A DNA stretch of 64,000 bases from Oscillatoriaceae cyanobacterium Prado104 (lineage in GTDB: Bacteria; Cyanobacteriota; Cyanobacteriia; Cyanobacteriales; Microcoleaceae), in NCBI GenBank assembly GCA_025454405.1, contig JALOON010000006.1:172747-236746 (forward strand), read 5' to 3'. The position numbers and the translations under genes are program-made. Below the pieces are notes generated by a model. That model saw only the letters and a list, made by a program, of their open reading frames with translations, ran no database searches and was not told the DNA's origin. Of this stretch, positions 27,076 through 36,531 are shown in pieces. Positions within the stretch are counted from its first letter, which is position 1; every line of letters starts with the position of its first letter.

Positions 27076-27346
27076 GATGTTACCTACTTAACTACTTAAA
27101 TCATCTTACCTTCTGTTGACTACCTATCGCGTGAGTGGAGATGCTGACACCTTTAAGTTGGGCTACTCCGGCATTTAAACTCTTCATTGACCTATAATAG
27201 CTTAACTTATAGTGAGATTTAAAAAGGTTTAGGGAGATTTTTGCGAACAGTGATAACCCCTCTTCCCTCTTCCTCCAACATCTGACTGATGACTGATGAA
27301 AACTGTCAACTGTCAACTGTCAACCGTCAACTGTCAACTCTTTCTT
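27076..27346. other. Left flank of the TnpB element and a TTGACAG-type repeat
   Basis: Immediately upstream of tnpB the minus strand reads through GTAGTCAACAGAAGGTAAGAT and a segment ending GCATCTCCACTCACGCGATAGG (written from positions 27100-27150); this probably contains the left end of the element. At 27298-27338 a CAACTGTCAACTGTCAACCG tandem repeat lies next to the stop codon of the frameshifted exoprotein gene. No gene recognised. Confidence 0.45.
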
Positions 27347-30182
27347 CTAAGGCACGCAACCAGGAATTTGTCTGGGAAGCCGACCATCGCCAGCACTGCC
27401 GGAATTGTATCCAACCAAAATCACATCTCCAGCAGCATTAACGGCCCAATCCCGAGCCGGAATCACAGCAGCAGTCGAATTTTCCGCTTCCGGCTTTGTA
27501 CCGGGCAACTCTTGGCTTCTTGCTTCTTCCTCCTTGCTGCTTCCTTCAACTTGCACCCACGGAAACGGCGCAGAATCGCTGCTGAGGACATCGTTGGGAC
27601 TTGACGGGACTCCCCCTTTACCCGTGGCGGTAAACGAGTTCTGGGACCTTCGATCGCAGGGATTTGCAGTAATTAACTGCTCCGGATTCACCACATTTTG
27701 CGGCAGTTCCACTAAACCTTGAGTGGGGTTCACGCCCGAAGCGCTGAACGTTACCGTCCCTTGCAAAGCCGGGCCCGCGTTTTGGGAAATCGCCGCGATG
27801 TCGCTGGTGGGAACTAAAGAAGTCGGACTCACTTGCAGCGCTGCAAATTGAGCGTCACTCAGCCCCAAGCTGTTTCTGAGTTGTTCGCGACTTGCGGCTC
27901 TAAAACCGAATACGTTAGGCGCGTTGATGTTAACGCGGCCGCCCAAGGCCGATCGCGCGTTGGCGGTGATGTCGCTGTTTTCTCGGGCGATCGCCACTAA
28001 AGTATTGCTGTTAATGTTGATATTGCCGCCGCCAGCAGCGCCCGCATCGGTAGTAATCCGGCTGTTGCGTCGCAATTGGATATCGCCCGATCGCAAGTTA
28101 ATATTAGCTCCCAGACCCGATACAGTAGTACCGTCAATGCTGCCTTTGTTGTCCAGGGCGATCGAATTTGCCACAACATTAATGCTGCCGGCCGCCCCAG
28201 TTCCAAAACTCTGAACGCTCACACTCGCCCCGTCTCGGACGCTCAACCGACCCGTTGCAATGCTCAAGCTTCCCGCCGCACCCGATGGAGGTTGCAGCCC
28301 GAACACAGTCTGGTAAAGCAAATCTCCAGAAGTTGTGACGATCGAACTCGGAAAGCGCCCGTCTGGGTTAGTTCCGGCTACTTCCACCGCCTCCGCAGCA
28401 CTAAGAGTCACGTTCCCCCCTTGCGCCGCACCCAAAGTTGGAGCTCCGATAGCTCCTCCATCTCGAACAATTAACCGTCGGGCGTTCACCGTCAAATTGC
28501 CACTTTTGTTGCTTCCAGCCGTTCCCGCAGCCAGTATGCTTCTCGAAGCGATATCGCCCGGTGCAGTGCCGCTAACTTCAACCGAGTCCGAAGCGTTGAC
28601 GGTGATGTTTCCGCCCGGTCCCCCTGCAGGAATCACCCGCTCTAATGTTCTCAGCCCGCTGCTAGAAGTGATGCTAGCTCCTTCCCCAACGCGCAGGGAA
28701 CGAGTGTTAATTTCGATGTTTCCAGCTTCTCCGGTGCCGCCGATGCTGTTAGTGGCCAGCGCCGTACTCAAAGGGCTGTCCGATCGCTCTTTTGATACGA
28801 TTACCGAGTCAGTAGCATTTACGATCAAATTCCCGCTGTTCCCAACACCAAAAGTTGAGGGTGAGATGATGCCTCCATCGGTGACGCTCAGCCGGCCGGT
28901 GGCGATTTCGATACTGCCTGCATTTCCGGCGTTAAAAGTTGAGGTGAACACCCCGGAGGCGTTGATTTCTACCGCTTGAGAAGCTCTAATTCTCAGATTC
29001 CCGCCGTCTCCGGCACCTACTGCGGGGCTGGCAATTAACGCTCCCTCTCGCAGCGTTAACTGTTTGGTGTCGATCGCGATATCTCCGCCTCTACCGGCAC
29101 CGGCGGTGCCAGTAATGATACTGCTGGTGGGGGTGGCGAGCTCTGGCGGACTTTGCGATGCTGCAGGATCGAGAACCTGTTGCCGAAAGTTCTCAAATCC
29201 GATGCCCCTGAGCTCGACATTCTCGATCGCCCGAACGTTAATATTACCTCCAGCCCCGCTTCCGGTCGTACTGGAACTGACAAAAGCTAGGTCTAAAAGG
29301 CTAAACCGCACTGCTTCGATATTGATGCCGCGGCCGTCAATGTTTCCCAAGGTATCCGATGCTAGGCTCGATCGATCGCGCAAAGTTACGTTTCCGCCTT
29401 TGAGGGAAATGGCACCTCCCCCCGGCCCGCTAGCCAAAACTGTTGCAGTTCCCGATAGTTCGATGTTGCCGAAATTCTGAATATTTTCGTAGTTTAATGT
29501 CACCCCCGAACTTAAACCAAAACTAACTAATCCCGGACTCGCCACGCTGCCGAGTAAAATGTTGCCGCTAAATGCACTAATGCTGCCGCTTTCTAAGTTT
29601 AAATTGCCTCCGATTAAGGCGATCGTTTGGCCGGGACTCACTGCTAGACCGATCGGCGTTTCTTGCCCTAGAATGTTTTGAGTTACTCTCGAAGCGTTGA
29701 CAATTGCACCGGGATTTTCGCGAAATCTCAAACCAACGGGAATATTAACTGTTAGTAATGGTGCTGTTTGCGGGTTGGTAGCGCTAAATTCCAAACCGTT
29801 ATTAAATGCGATGCTGTCAGCACTTGTCGAAGACAATTCCTTTCGGGTTAATTAAAAATAAATTACCATTGCCCAACACTCCCAAAGTTCCTAAAACATT
29901 CGACCTGTTGCCACCCGTAACGCGAGTAAAAATATTAGCAATTCCGCTGGGATTTTCAAAATAAGCGCCTTGCCCTTCATTGATGTTGAATTCTCGGAAA
30001 CTGTGAAATAAGTTAGAGCCGCGAATTGCGCCGCCGGTAATGCGATCGCTCGGCAAGTTATTAATAGTATCGGGTGCGGTGCGCGAACCTTCCGAACCCA
30101 AAGTGCTATCCGGGATAATTTGGGCGATCGCGCCGATCGGAAACAAACAAAAATAAAGACTTAAAAGTAAAAATAAACCCAT
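27347..30182 (-). pseudogene. TPS-type exoprotein paralogue, frameshifted by a 41-bp deletion
   Basis: The N-terminal piece starts at ATG 30182 (MGLFLLLSLYFCLFPIGAIA, a signal peptide) and follows the paralogue closely through LFLINPKGIVF, then ends DKC-stop at about 29817. The downstream frame resumes at about 29836 as SADSIAFNNGLEFSATNPQT and runs to 27347. Compared with 22705-25638, 41 bp corresponding to GPNATLDLRGSFFA are missing (41 is not a multiple of 3), with two bases of shared sequence at the joint. The rest of the beta-helix and the C-terminus are intact, so this is a recent break. The signal peptide and TPS half could be made as a short, non-functional product. Confidence 0.85.
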
Positions 30183-30199
30183 TTTTACCTTAAAAATAT

Positions 30200-30232
30200 C
30201 GCTAGGAACACGGCATTGCCGTGTTCCTAGCG
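30200..30232. repeat. Perfect 33-base hairpin in the leader of the frameshifted exoprotein
   Basis: CGCTAGGAACACGGCA (30200-30215) and its exact complement (30217-30232) surround a single T. It begins 18 bp upstream of the start codon of the broken exoprotein gene, so it could hide that gene's ribosome-binding site when folded. Confidence 0.75.
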
Positions 30233-30237
30233 CAAAA

Positions 30238-30334
30238 ATACAGCAGTTTTCAAGTTTGTGAAGTACACCCAGAAACCCGGTTTCTTTAAGAAACCGGGTT
30301 TCTCTGTACCTCGGATAGCTGAAAACTGCTGTAT
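30238..30334. repeat. 97-bp MITE-like element with AAACCCGGTTT core, copy A
   Basis: The ends ATACAGCAGTTTTC (30238-30251) and GAAAACTGCTGTAT (30321-30334) are exact complements. Inside, AGAAACCCGGTTTCTT (30271-30286) pairs with AAGAAACCGGGTTTCT (30287-30302). A second copy is at 52448-52543 and a partial copy at about 25763-25830. Terminal repeats plus a nested hairpin and no coding content suggest a non-autonomous mobile element. Confidence 0.65.
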
Positions 30335-30383
30335 CTTCTTTACCGTTACTCGATCGCCACCCGTTGAGATTTTGCCAACCCAT

Positions 30384-30792
30384 AATTATACAATTTAGAA
30401 TGTGAAATTTGAGATAACTTATTCAATATTGTTGCTGTCTTGCATTACAATAATATCCGGCTCTAATTCTCAGATCCGGAAAGTCGATCGAGAAAATTGA
30501 TAACTGGCGATCGTCAATTTTTCCCTCTTCCTTCTATTAAATCCGTTAAATCCGTTAAATCCGTTAAATCTGACATCTTGCACCAATGTCACTTGGGGTT
30601 TTTAGTGGGGGTTGGGTTCAAGGTCATAATCGAATGACGAGCGAAGCACATTCGATTATGACCTTGAAAGGGTTTATTGAACCTATTTGCTGCGTTTAAA
30701 TATGTTGGCGAACCCGCCCCTACAGTATTATGGGGAATGGTGCAAGATCTCAGTTAAATCCATTACACAATCCGTTGCCGAACTTCCTTCTT
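30384..30792. other. Gap with TCCGTTAAA repeats and a perfect 20-bp hairpin
   Basis: 30538-30571 is TAAATCCGT repeated four times. 30617-30636 (TTCAAGGTCATAATCGAATG) is an exact complement of 30649-30668, around the 12-base loop ACGAGCGAAGCA. No T-run follows on either strand, so a terminator is uncertain. No gene was recognised. Confidence 0.65.
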
Positions 30793-31620
30793 CTAATTAC
30801 TGCGAGGAGGCAAAACAAAACGTTCCTCTCCATTTTTGTCCTTTTGCACCTGAGTTCCCAGCCTTAAAAGAGCTTCTTTTGCACGGCGGCGCACCAATCG
30901 ATCGTTCGTTTGATAATAAACCGAACTCCAAGCAGCAAACCGCACCGGAACGCTATCAGGATCGCGCCTCAAAAATTGAGCGGTCGATCGAAATGCAGGT
31001 GCTAATTGCTTGCCTTTCGGAGTTTCCTCAACCCAATCAGCAGCCATTTCGTGCGATCGGGCCGACTCCCGAGCATTTCCCAACAGCAACAATTCATCCA
31101 GGCCTTTATGCCGCCACACCTGCCACGCATCCGGGTGAATTTGCGGTGACAGGGCGTTCGTGCCGCGCTCCATCAACTGCACGGTGGTTTCCGGTTTTGC
31201 TTGGTAAAAGGAAACAGAAACAGCAAGAAACGGATAGATTTCTACCCGGCGCGGATCTAATTTAGTAATTACATCAAAATATTTGCTGCTGAGATTGTAG
31301 CCCGTCACGTTCCGCGCTTCATCGTCGCCAAAATACTGCAAAAATTGGATGAATGTCCAATCAGCAATTAAATTGTTAAAGCCAAAAGTCGGGAGAGATT
31401 TGAGCAGTTGCAACCGCAGGGCTTCTTGCTGTACCGCCTGTTTGACAACTGCAGCAGGTAAGGGCGCGTTTTTTTCCCCCTGAGTTGCAACTCCCGCCAT
31501 CCCCCCCAGCCGCTCGCTGCCCTGCATGGTAACGACGCCAGCCAGCGCCACCAGCCCGATCGCTCCACTGACTAGCAAGCTCAACCACTTTTGGGAAAAT
31601 TCTGCAAATTTAACTTCCAC
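30793..31620 (-). CDS. Conserved cyanobacterial membrane-anchored protein, unknown function
   Basis: 275 residues. One N-terminal membrane segment (about 12-32, WLSLLVSGAIGLVALAGVVT) is followed by a soluble, helical region with TPR-like spacing: FGFNNLIADWTFIQFLQYFG, NLSSKYFDVITKLDPRRVEI, PDAWQVWRHKGLDELLLLGN. The pattern suggests helical repeats in the periplasm or lumen anchored to the membrane. The gene is divergent from ctpB with a 213-bp spacer. Function is not known to me. Confidence 0.6.
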   Translation of the reverse strand: MEVKFAEFSQKWLSLLVSGAIGLVALAGVVTMQGSERLGGMAGVATQGEKNAPLPAAVVKQAVQQEALRLQLLKSLPTFGFNNLIADWTFIQFLQYFGDDEARNVTGYNLSSKYFDVITKLDPRRVEIYPFLAVSVSFYQAKPETTVQLMERGTNALSPQIHPDAWQVWRHKGLDELLLLGNARESARSHEMAADWVEETPKGKQLAPAFRSTAQFLRRDPDSVPVRFAAWSSVYYQTNDRLVRRRAKEALLRLGTQVQKDKNGEERFVLPPRSN

Positions 31621-31786
31621 AACAGGTGTAAATGTAAAATTAACAACACTTCATAAATTAAGTTTAATAAAATTCCGATCGAATAGCTGTACGAACGGCA
31701 AAAAAGGTAGTTAAACTGTCCCCAAGGAAGCTAAAACTTCCCTAACATAGTTAAAGAGTGGTTTTAGACTTTTTAGCAATCCAAAA

Positions 31787-31818
31787 TCTAAAATCTAAAA
31801 TCTAAAATCTAAAATCGA
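31787..31818. repeat. AATCTAAA repeats in the ctpB leader
   Basis: Four or more AATCTAAA units at 31781-31818, ending 15 bp before the ctpB start codon. Same unit as at 8693-8733, 11066-11098 and 60537-60582. Confidence 0.75.
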
Positions 31819-31833
31819 TTTGAGCCAACCTCC

Positions 31834-33156
31834 ATGAACCCAGCCCGCAAACGCTTTTCTAGGTTACAGACAGCCCTGTTCAGCGGGGCGATCGCAGCAA
31901 CTGCTTCTATATCATTATTCGCACCCGGTGTCAGCCGATCGGTACGCGCCGAACTTCAAGACAGCCCGAAAGCTGTTTTGGACGAAGCTTGGCAAATCGT
32001 CAACCGGGAGTATGTGGATGGAACCTTTAACAAAACTGATTGGCAAGCCACCAGGCAGGAGCTGCTGAGCAAAAACTATACTTCTCGCGAAGCAGCCTAT
32101 GAGGCTCTCCGCAAGGCCCTAGAGAAATTAGACGACCCTTACACGCGCTTCATGGACCCGAAACAGTACGAAGCGCTCACCAATCAAACCTCTGGGGAAC
32201 TAACAGGGGTGGGCATGAAGCTCGAACAGGACGAAAAAACTAAAGCCATCATGGTAGCCGAGCCGATGGAAAATTCCCCGGCGATGAAGGGGGGAATTAA
32301 AGCGGGCGATACGATTTTGTCTATTGACGGCAAAACCACTAAGGGCATGAGTGTCTCGGATGCGGCTCAGATGATTCGGGGTGCTGAAGGTACGAAAGTG
32401 ACGCTGCGGATCGCCCGCCCAGGAAGCAGCGACTTCGATCTCACTTTAACCAGGGCGAAAATTGAAGTGGCTGCAGTGCGCTACAGCCTGAAGGCTGAAG
32501 GCAATAAAAAAGTAGGTTACATCCGCCTGCAGGAATTCAGCGCCCACGCCGGGGAACAAATGCAGGTAGCGATTAAAAAGCTATCGGATCAAAAGGCCGA
32601 GGCTTTCGTGCTGGATTTGCGCGGCAATCCCGGCGGGCTGCTGCGGGTGAGCATTGATATTGCCAGAATGTGGATGGATACAGGCGCGATCGTCCGTACA
32701 GTCGATCGGGCCGGCGATTCTCAGGAAATGCGGGCCAATCGCACTGCTATCACTGACAAGCCTTTGGTGGTGCTGGTAGATGACAATTCAGCCAGCGCTA
32801 GCGAGATTTTGGCAGGCGCGCTCAAAGATAACAAGCGCGCGACTGTTTTGGGCGGTCAAACTTTTGGTAAAGCTTTGGTGCAGTCGGTGCATTCTTTGTC
32901 TGACGGTTCCGGCTTGGCGGTGACGATCGCCCATTACTATACTCCGAACGGTACTGATATCAGCCACAAGGGCGTTACGCCGGATGTGAAGGTGAACGTT
33001 ACCGACGAACAAAAGCTCAAGTTGGCTAACAAACCGGCTTTAGTTGGTACTAAGGACGATCCTTGCTACGCTCAGGCGATCGCGCTTTTAAGAACTACTG
33101 CTGCGTCTTCGTCAACCCGTCCCGTAGCCGCTAACGAACTTCCTGCTACTAAATAG
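31834..33156 (+). CDS. ctpB: Carboxyl-terminal processing protease CtpB
   Basis: 440 residues. A signal peptide (about 1-39, ending SRSVRA) directs export to the lumen/periplasm. The N-terminal region ELQDSPKAVLDEAWQIVNRE and YVDGTFNKTDWQ match the CtpB rather than the CtpA subfamily. A PDZ domain (about 117-206; GELTGVGMKLEQ, GGIKAGDTILSIDG) precedes the S41 protease domain with the catalytic dyad Ser321 (DDNSASASEIL) and Lys346 (GGQTFGKALVQ), 25 residues apart. The protein should cleave C-terminal extensions; CtpB's exact target is less clear than that of CtpA (pre-D1). Start after an AATCTAA repeat. Confidence 0.88.
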   Translation: MNPARKRFSRLQTALFSGAIAATASISLFAPGVSRSVRAELQDSPKAVLDEAWQIVNREYVDGTFNKTDWQATRQELLSKNYTSREAAYEALRKALEKLDDPYTRFMDPKQYEALTNQTSGELTGVGMKLEQDEKTKAIMVAEPMENSPAMKGGIKAGDTILSIDGKTTKGMSVSDAAQMIRGAEGTKVTLRIARPGSSDFDLTLTRAKIEVAAVRYSLKAEGNKKVGYIRLQEFSAHAGEQMQVAIKKLSDQKAEAFVLDLRGNPGGLLRVSIDIARMWMDTGAIVRTVDRAGDSQEMRANRTAITDKPLVVLVDDNSASASEILAGALKDNKRATVLGGQTFGKALVQSVHSLSDGSGLAVTIAHYYTPNGTDISHKGVTPDVKVNVTDEQKLKLANKPALVGTKDDPCYAQAIALLRTTAASSSTRPVAANELPATK

Positions 33157-33179
33157 TTGCGGCCAAGAGGCAAAATTTA

Positions 33180-33236
33180 GAAGGCTCTCGTGCAGAATTG
33201 AAGCAATATTTATTCTGCATGAGTGCCTTCTTTATT
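33180..33236 (+). terminator. Rho-independent terminator after ctpB
   Basis: GAAGGCTCTCGTGCAGAAT (33180-33198) pairs, with two mismatches, with ATTCTGCATGAGTGCCTTC (33212-33230), followed by TTTATTT. Confidence 0.8.
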
Positions 33237-33433
33237 TCGATCGTATTGAGATTCGATCGCTATAGCTAACACAAATGATTTGTGCAATTCGAGCGAATTC
33301 AAAAAATACCAACGATCGAAAGGCTTGCTGCCTAAAAAATGTCAAATGGGTTCTATATCACTCCTGAGGCAGATTATTTTTACCCTGAATTAAGGGATAA
33401 TTGAGGGGATTACCTGCAAAATAGATTGCTTCT

Positions 33434-34321
33434 ATGTCCTTCAGTATATTCGACTTATTTTGGGTGTTTTTATTATTTAGTTCCCTGCAACCGGCGTGGC
33501 AAAAACGCACCCTAGAATTCCGCCGCCTCCAAGCACTTAAAGAATTTGAGAGACAGCGCGACAGTCGCGTAATTCTGCTAATTCACCGACAAGAATCGAT
33601 TAGCTTTCTCGGCATTCCCCTGTCTCGCTACATCAGCATCGAAGATTCAGAACAAATATTGCGGGCAATTCGCTTGACGCCTCCCGATCGACCGATCGAC
33701 CTGATTCTCCACACTCCCGGAGGCTTAGTGCTCGCCACCGAACAAATTGCTAGAGCTTTAATCCGCCACAAAGCAAAAGTAACAGTATTTGTTCCCCATT
33801 ATGCCATGAGCGGTGGCACGATGTTAGCCTTAGCTGCCGACGAAATTATTATGGATGAAAATGCTGTTTTAGGACCCGTAGATCCGCAATTGGGCAATTT
33901 TCCCGCTGCCAGCATTCTCAAAGTTGTTGCAGACAAACCCGTCAGCGAAATTGACGACCAAACATTAATTATGGCAGATATGTCGCGCAAAGCAATCAAA
34001 CAAGTGCAGCGATTTGTCCGCACGCTTTTAGAAGATACTGTACCCCAACAAAAGATTAAACCTGAAAATGTAGACCGAATTATAGAAACCCTAACCACAG
34101 GACAAATTACTCACGATTGTCCGATCGCAGTTGAAGAAGCTACAGAATTAGGATTGCCGATAACAGTTGGTTTGCCAGAATCCATCTATCATTTAATGGA
34201 TTTGTACCCGCAACCCCAAGGCGGACGCCCCAGCGTGCAGTACATCCCGATGCCTTACGAACCGAGACCGGCTTTACCTGAACCCCAAACTCAGCCTGCC
34301 GTTCGCGGAAATAATAGGTAA
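33434..34321 (+). CDS. SDH-family Clp-fold serine protease (SppA-like)
   Basis: 295 residues with an N-terminal membrane-anchoring segment (about 1-20, FSIFDLFWVFLLFSSL). The Clp/crotonase-type core carries PIDLILHTPGGLVLATEQIA (oxyanion-loop glycines), VFVPHYAMSGGTMLALAADE (catalytic Ser in AMSGG) and ENAVLGPVDPQLG, which match the serine-dehydrogenase-proteinase (SDH) family PF01972. Such proteins resemble signal-peptide peptidases. The C-terminal 40 residues are Pro-rich (YPQPQGGRPSVQYIPMPYEP). It stands alone after ctpB. Confidence 0.85.
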   Translation: MSFSIFDLFWVFLLFSSLQPAWQKRTLEFRRLQALKEFERQRDSRVILLIHRQESISFLGIPLSRYISIEDSEQILRAIRLTPPDRPIDLILHTPGGLVLATEQIARALIRHKAKVTVFVPHYAMSGGTMLALAADEIIMDENAVLGPVDPQLGNFPAASILKVVADKPVSEIDDQTLIMADMSRKAIKQVQRFVRTLLEDTVPQQKIKPENVDRIIETLTTGQITHDCPIAVEEATELGLPITVGLPESIYHLMDLYPQPQGGRPSVQYIPMPYEPRPALPEPQTQPAVRGNNR

Positions 34322-34560
34322 TAGGTAATTGGTAATAACCTTTGATATCGCGTTCGGTCGATCGCTCGGCTCGATCGGACGCGATATTACCTAAGCTGTT
34401 TCGCATTTAAATTGTGAATCTTTTGTTCCCTGTTCTCTGTTCCCTGTTCCCTTTCGGAGGTTTTGGTATCCCAATCTTAATGTAAAACAGCTTATTACCT
34501 ATAGCCATCTTGCAAACCTCATGGTACTGAAAATTGCTATATAATCCGATCGCAGTCGTT
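34322..34560. other. Short gap with a long inverted repeat
   Basis: TGATATCGCGTTCGGTCGATC (34343-34363) pairs imperfectly with GATCGGACGCGATATTA (34374-34390). Both arms are built from CGATCG words; it could be a bidirectional hairpin. A CCCTGTTCTCTGTTCCCTGT tandem series follows at 34429-34451. No gene. Confidence 0.5.
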
Positions 34561-34572
34561 GGGAGTTTTCAG

Positions 34573-35289
34573 GTGCTTAGAAAAATCGATCGAGATATTT
34601 GGGGAGCAGAATACCCGTTACGGTATTTTGGACTCAGTGTTGGCACGAGAATGACGGTGATTCGGCTGGAAAATCGCGAGTTAGCTGTAATTTCTCCGAT
34701 TCAGATTGACGGTGCGATGGCGAGCCAGCTTGACGAATTGGGAACTGTCAGTCACATTATTGCTCCTAATCTTTATCACTATTTATTTGCTGCCAATTTC
34801 AAACAACTTTACCCAAACGCGATATTTTGGGCGGCACCGGGTTTGGCAGTTAAAAAACCAGATCTTCAGGTCGATCGCGCGATCGACCGTGAGGGCAATA
34901 GTTTCTGCAACGGGCTAGAATATGTATTTTTTGACGGATTTAGAACGGTTAGTTTAAACGGTTTTGATTCCTTGAATGAATGCGTGTTTTTTCATGCTGC
35001 CAGTCGCACTCTAATTTTAACTGATACTGCCTTTCATTTTGATGAAACTTTCCCAATTATCACGCAATTTGCCAGCCGAGTGGTGGGCGGATATAAAAGT
35101 TTGAGTCCATCATTGTTAGAGCGAGTTGCGACGAAGGAGAAAAATAAAGTTAGAAAGTCAGTGGAAAAGATTTTAGGTTGGGATTTCGATCGAGTAATTG
35201 TAGCTCACGGCAGCATTATCGAGCATCAGGGAAAACAAAAGTTTAAAGCAGGATACGAGCAGTTTTTAGGACGTTCCGTGACAGTTTGA
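34573..35289 (+). CDS. DUF4336 family protein (metallo-beta-lactamase-like fold)
   Basis: 238 residues from GTG 34573, which has GGGAG seven bases upstream; an in-frame TTG at 34534 has no such signal. Characteristic segments: IDRDIWGAEYPLRYFGLSVG at the N-terminus, LGTVSHIIAPNLYHYLFAAN, TLILTDTAFHFDE and DFDRVIVAHGSIIE near the C-terminus. DUF4336 keeps the metallo-beta-lactamase fold but lacks the metal-binding HxHxDH motif, so a hydrolase activity is doubtful. Unknown function; followed by a broken rhodanese. Confidence 0.75.
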   Translation: MLRKIDRDIWGAEYPLRYFGLSVGTRMTVIRLENRELAVISPIQIDGAMASQLDELGTVSHIIAPNLYHYLFAANFKQLYPNAIFWAAPGLAVKKPDLQVDRAIDREGNSFCNGLEYVFFDGFRTVSLNGFDSLNECVFFHAASRTLILTDTAFHFDETFPIITQFASRVVGGYKSLSPSLLERVATKEKNKVRKSVEKILGWDFDRVIVAHGSIIEHQGKQKFKAGYEQFLGRSVTV

Positions 35290-35319
35290 ATTGATAGGAA
35301 AATACCACCGAATTAAAAT

Positions 35320-35955
35320 GCCATAGAAAAACTGCTGTCACGTTCTGGGATTACCAACAAGACAACTATTGTTCCCTACGGCAGCAATCCTGCAACAGAA
35401 GGCTGGATTTTTTGGTTGTTAAAACAGTTCGGTCATCAAGACATAAGAGTTTTGAATGGCGACTATCAGAAGTGGATGTTGGAAGGCCTCCCGGTGACGG
35501 CAGAATTATCGAATTTTACACCGACTCAATACCGCGTTCAGTCAATTGATGATAGTTTGCGAGTGTTGTATGGAGAGGTTAAAGCATCGATCGAACGTCC
35601 CGATCGAGTATTGCTAGATGTTCGGACAATTCAGGAATATCGAGGCGAACATTTTTTGATGCAACCGCCAAAAAATACGGAACTAGCAGGGCACATTCCC
35701 GGCGCAATTCATATCGAACATACACTCACCCTGAACGAAGATGGAACTTTCAAAACCTTTGATGAATTGCAGGTGCTGTATGACAAACACGGAATTACCC
35801 CAGATAAAGAAGTGTTTTCCTACTGTGCAATTGGCGGGCGCTCGGGCTATATCTGGTTTGTTTTAAAATATTTGTTGGGCTATCCAAATGTTCGCAATTA
35901 TGATGGTTCGTGGAACGAATGGAGTCGCTTGCCCGACGCAGCGATCGAAAAATAA
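35320..35955 (+). pseudogene. N-terminally truncated two-domain rhodanese (sulfurtransferase)
   Basis: The frame opens only after a TAA at about 35318-35320 with NAIEKLLSRSGITNKTTIVP and YGSNPATEGWIFWLLKQFGH, i.e. the middle of rhodanese domain 1, and no ATG, GTG or TTG occurs until TTG 35416. The second domain is intact: VLLDVRTIQEYRG, ELAGHIPGAIHIE, then VFSYCAIGGRSGYIWFVLKY with the catalytic Cys in CAIGGRS, and YDGSWNEWSRLP. Homologues carry about 90 residues more at the N-terminus, including the start of domain 1. Either the 5' end was deleted or a short protein starting at 35416 is made, which would still contain the complete catalytic domain. Confidence 0.75.
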
Positions 35956-36148
35956 TCTACTGTTCGCAGTCCAGGCTGCTGTAACTAACTGTTAGCTTAT
36001 GAGAGTTAGAGGTAAAAAAAGCGGTTTCAACCGCCCGGTTATCAAGGGGATATCTAGCCCGAATTTAGTATAATACGATTTATCCAACAAAATGCTGCTA
36101 CAATATTTATTCTAACTGTAAACTGCTATAAAAATAGGTTTTATTGCT

Positions 36149-36430
36149 ATGCAGTACGTTTTAATTGTTCACGAAGTTGAAAATTATCTGGCTTGGAAAG
36201 ATATCTTTGATAATGCGGCAATCATCCGCAAGAAAGCTGGCGAGCTCTCTTATCAAGTTTTGAAATACGATCGCGAACCAAACAAAATTGTTCATTTCTC
36301 TGCGTGGACATCAACAGCAGATGCCAGAGCATTTTTTGAGTCGCCTGCATTGGTTAAAATTAGAGAGGAAGCGGGAGTTAAAGCACCTGAATTTATCTAT
36401 TTAGACCAATTGGAGTCAGGCATATTGTGA
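36149..36430 (+). CDS. Small dimeric alpha-beta barrel (ABM-like) protein
   Basis: 93 residues: MQYVLIVHEVENYLAWKDIF, then KIVHFSAWTSTADARAFFES. The pattern (a short strand, a WK-containing helix, two strands, a final helix) matches the antibiotic-biosynthesis-monooxygenase/DUF-type ferredoxin-like fold. No catalytic residue can be assigned. It ends at a terminator hairpin shared with the convergent glycosyltransferase. Confidence 0.55.
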   Translation: MQYVLIVHEVENYLAWKDIFDNAAIIRKKAGELSYQVLKYDREPNKIVHFSAWTSTADARAFFESPALVKIREEAGVKAPEFIYLDQLESGIL

Positions 36431-36472
36431 AAAATGAAAATCAGTGGTATATTTTAACTAAAATCTGACCCC

Positions 36473-36519
36473 AGAAACCGGGCAGCCACGGAGGGCTGCC
36501 CCTACGAAACCCGGTTTCT
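36473..36519. terminator. Nested hairpin between convergent genes
   Basis: AGAAACCGGG (36473-36482) pairs with CCCGGTTTCT (36510-36519); an inner GGGCAGCC (36480-36487) pairs with GGCTGCCC (36494-36501). It separates the ABM-like gene and the convergent GT2 gene and probably terminates both. Outer arms belong to the dispersed AAACCGGGTTTCT family. Confidence 0.65.
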
Positions 36520-36531
36520 CCCGATCGCCCT

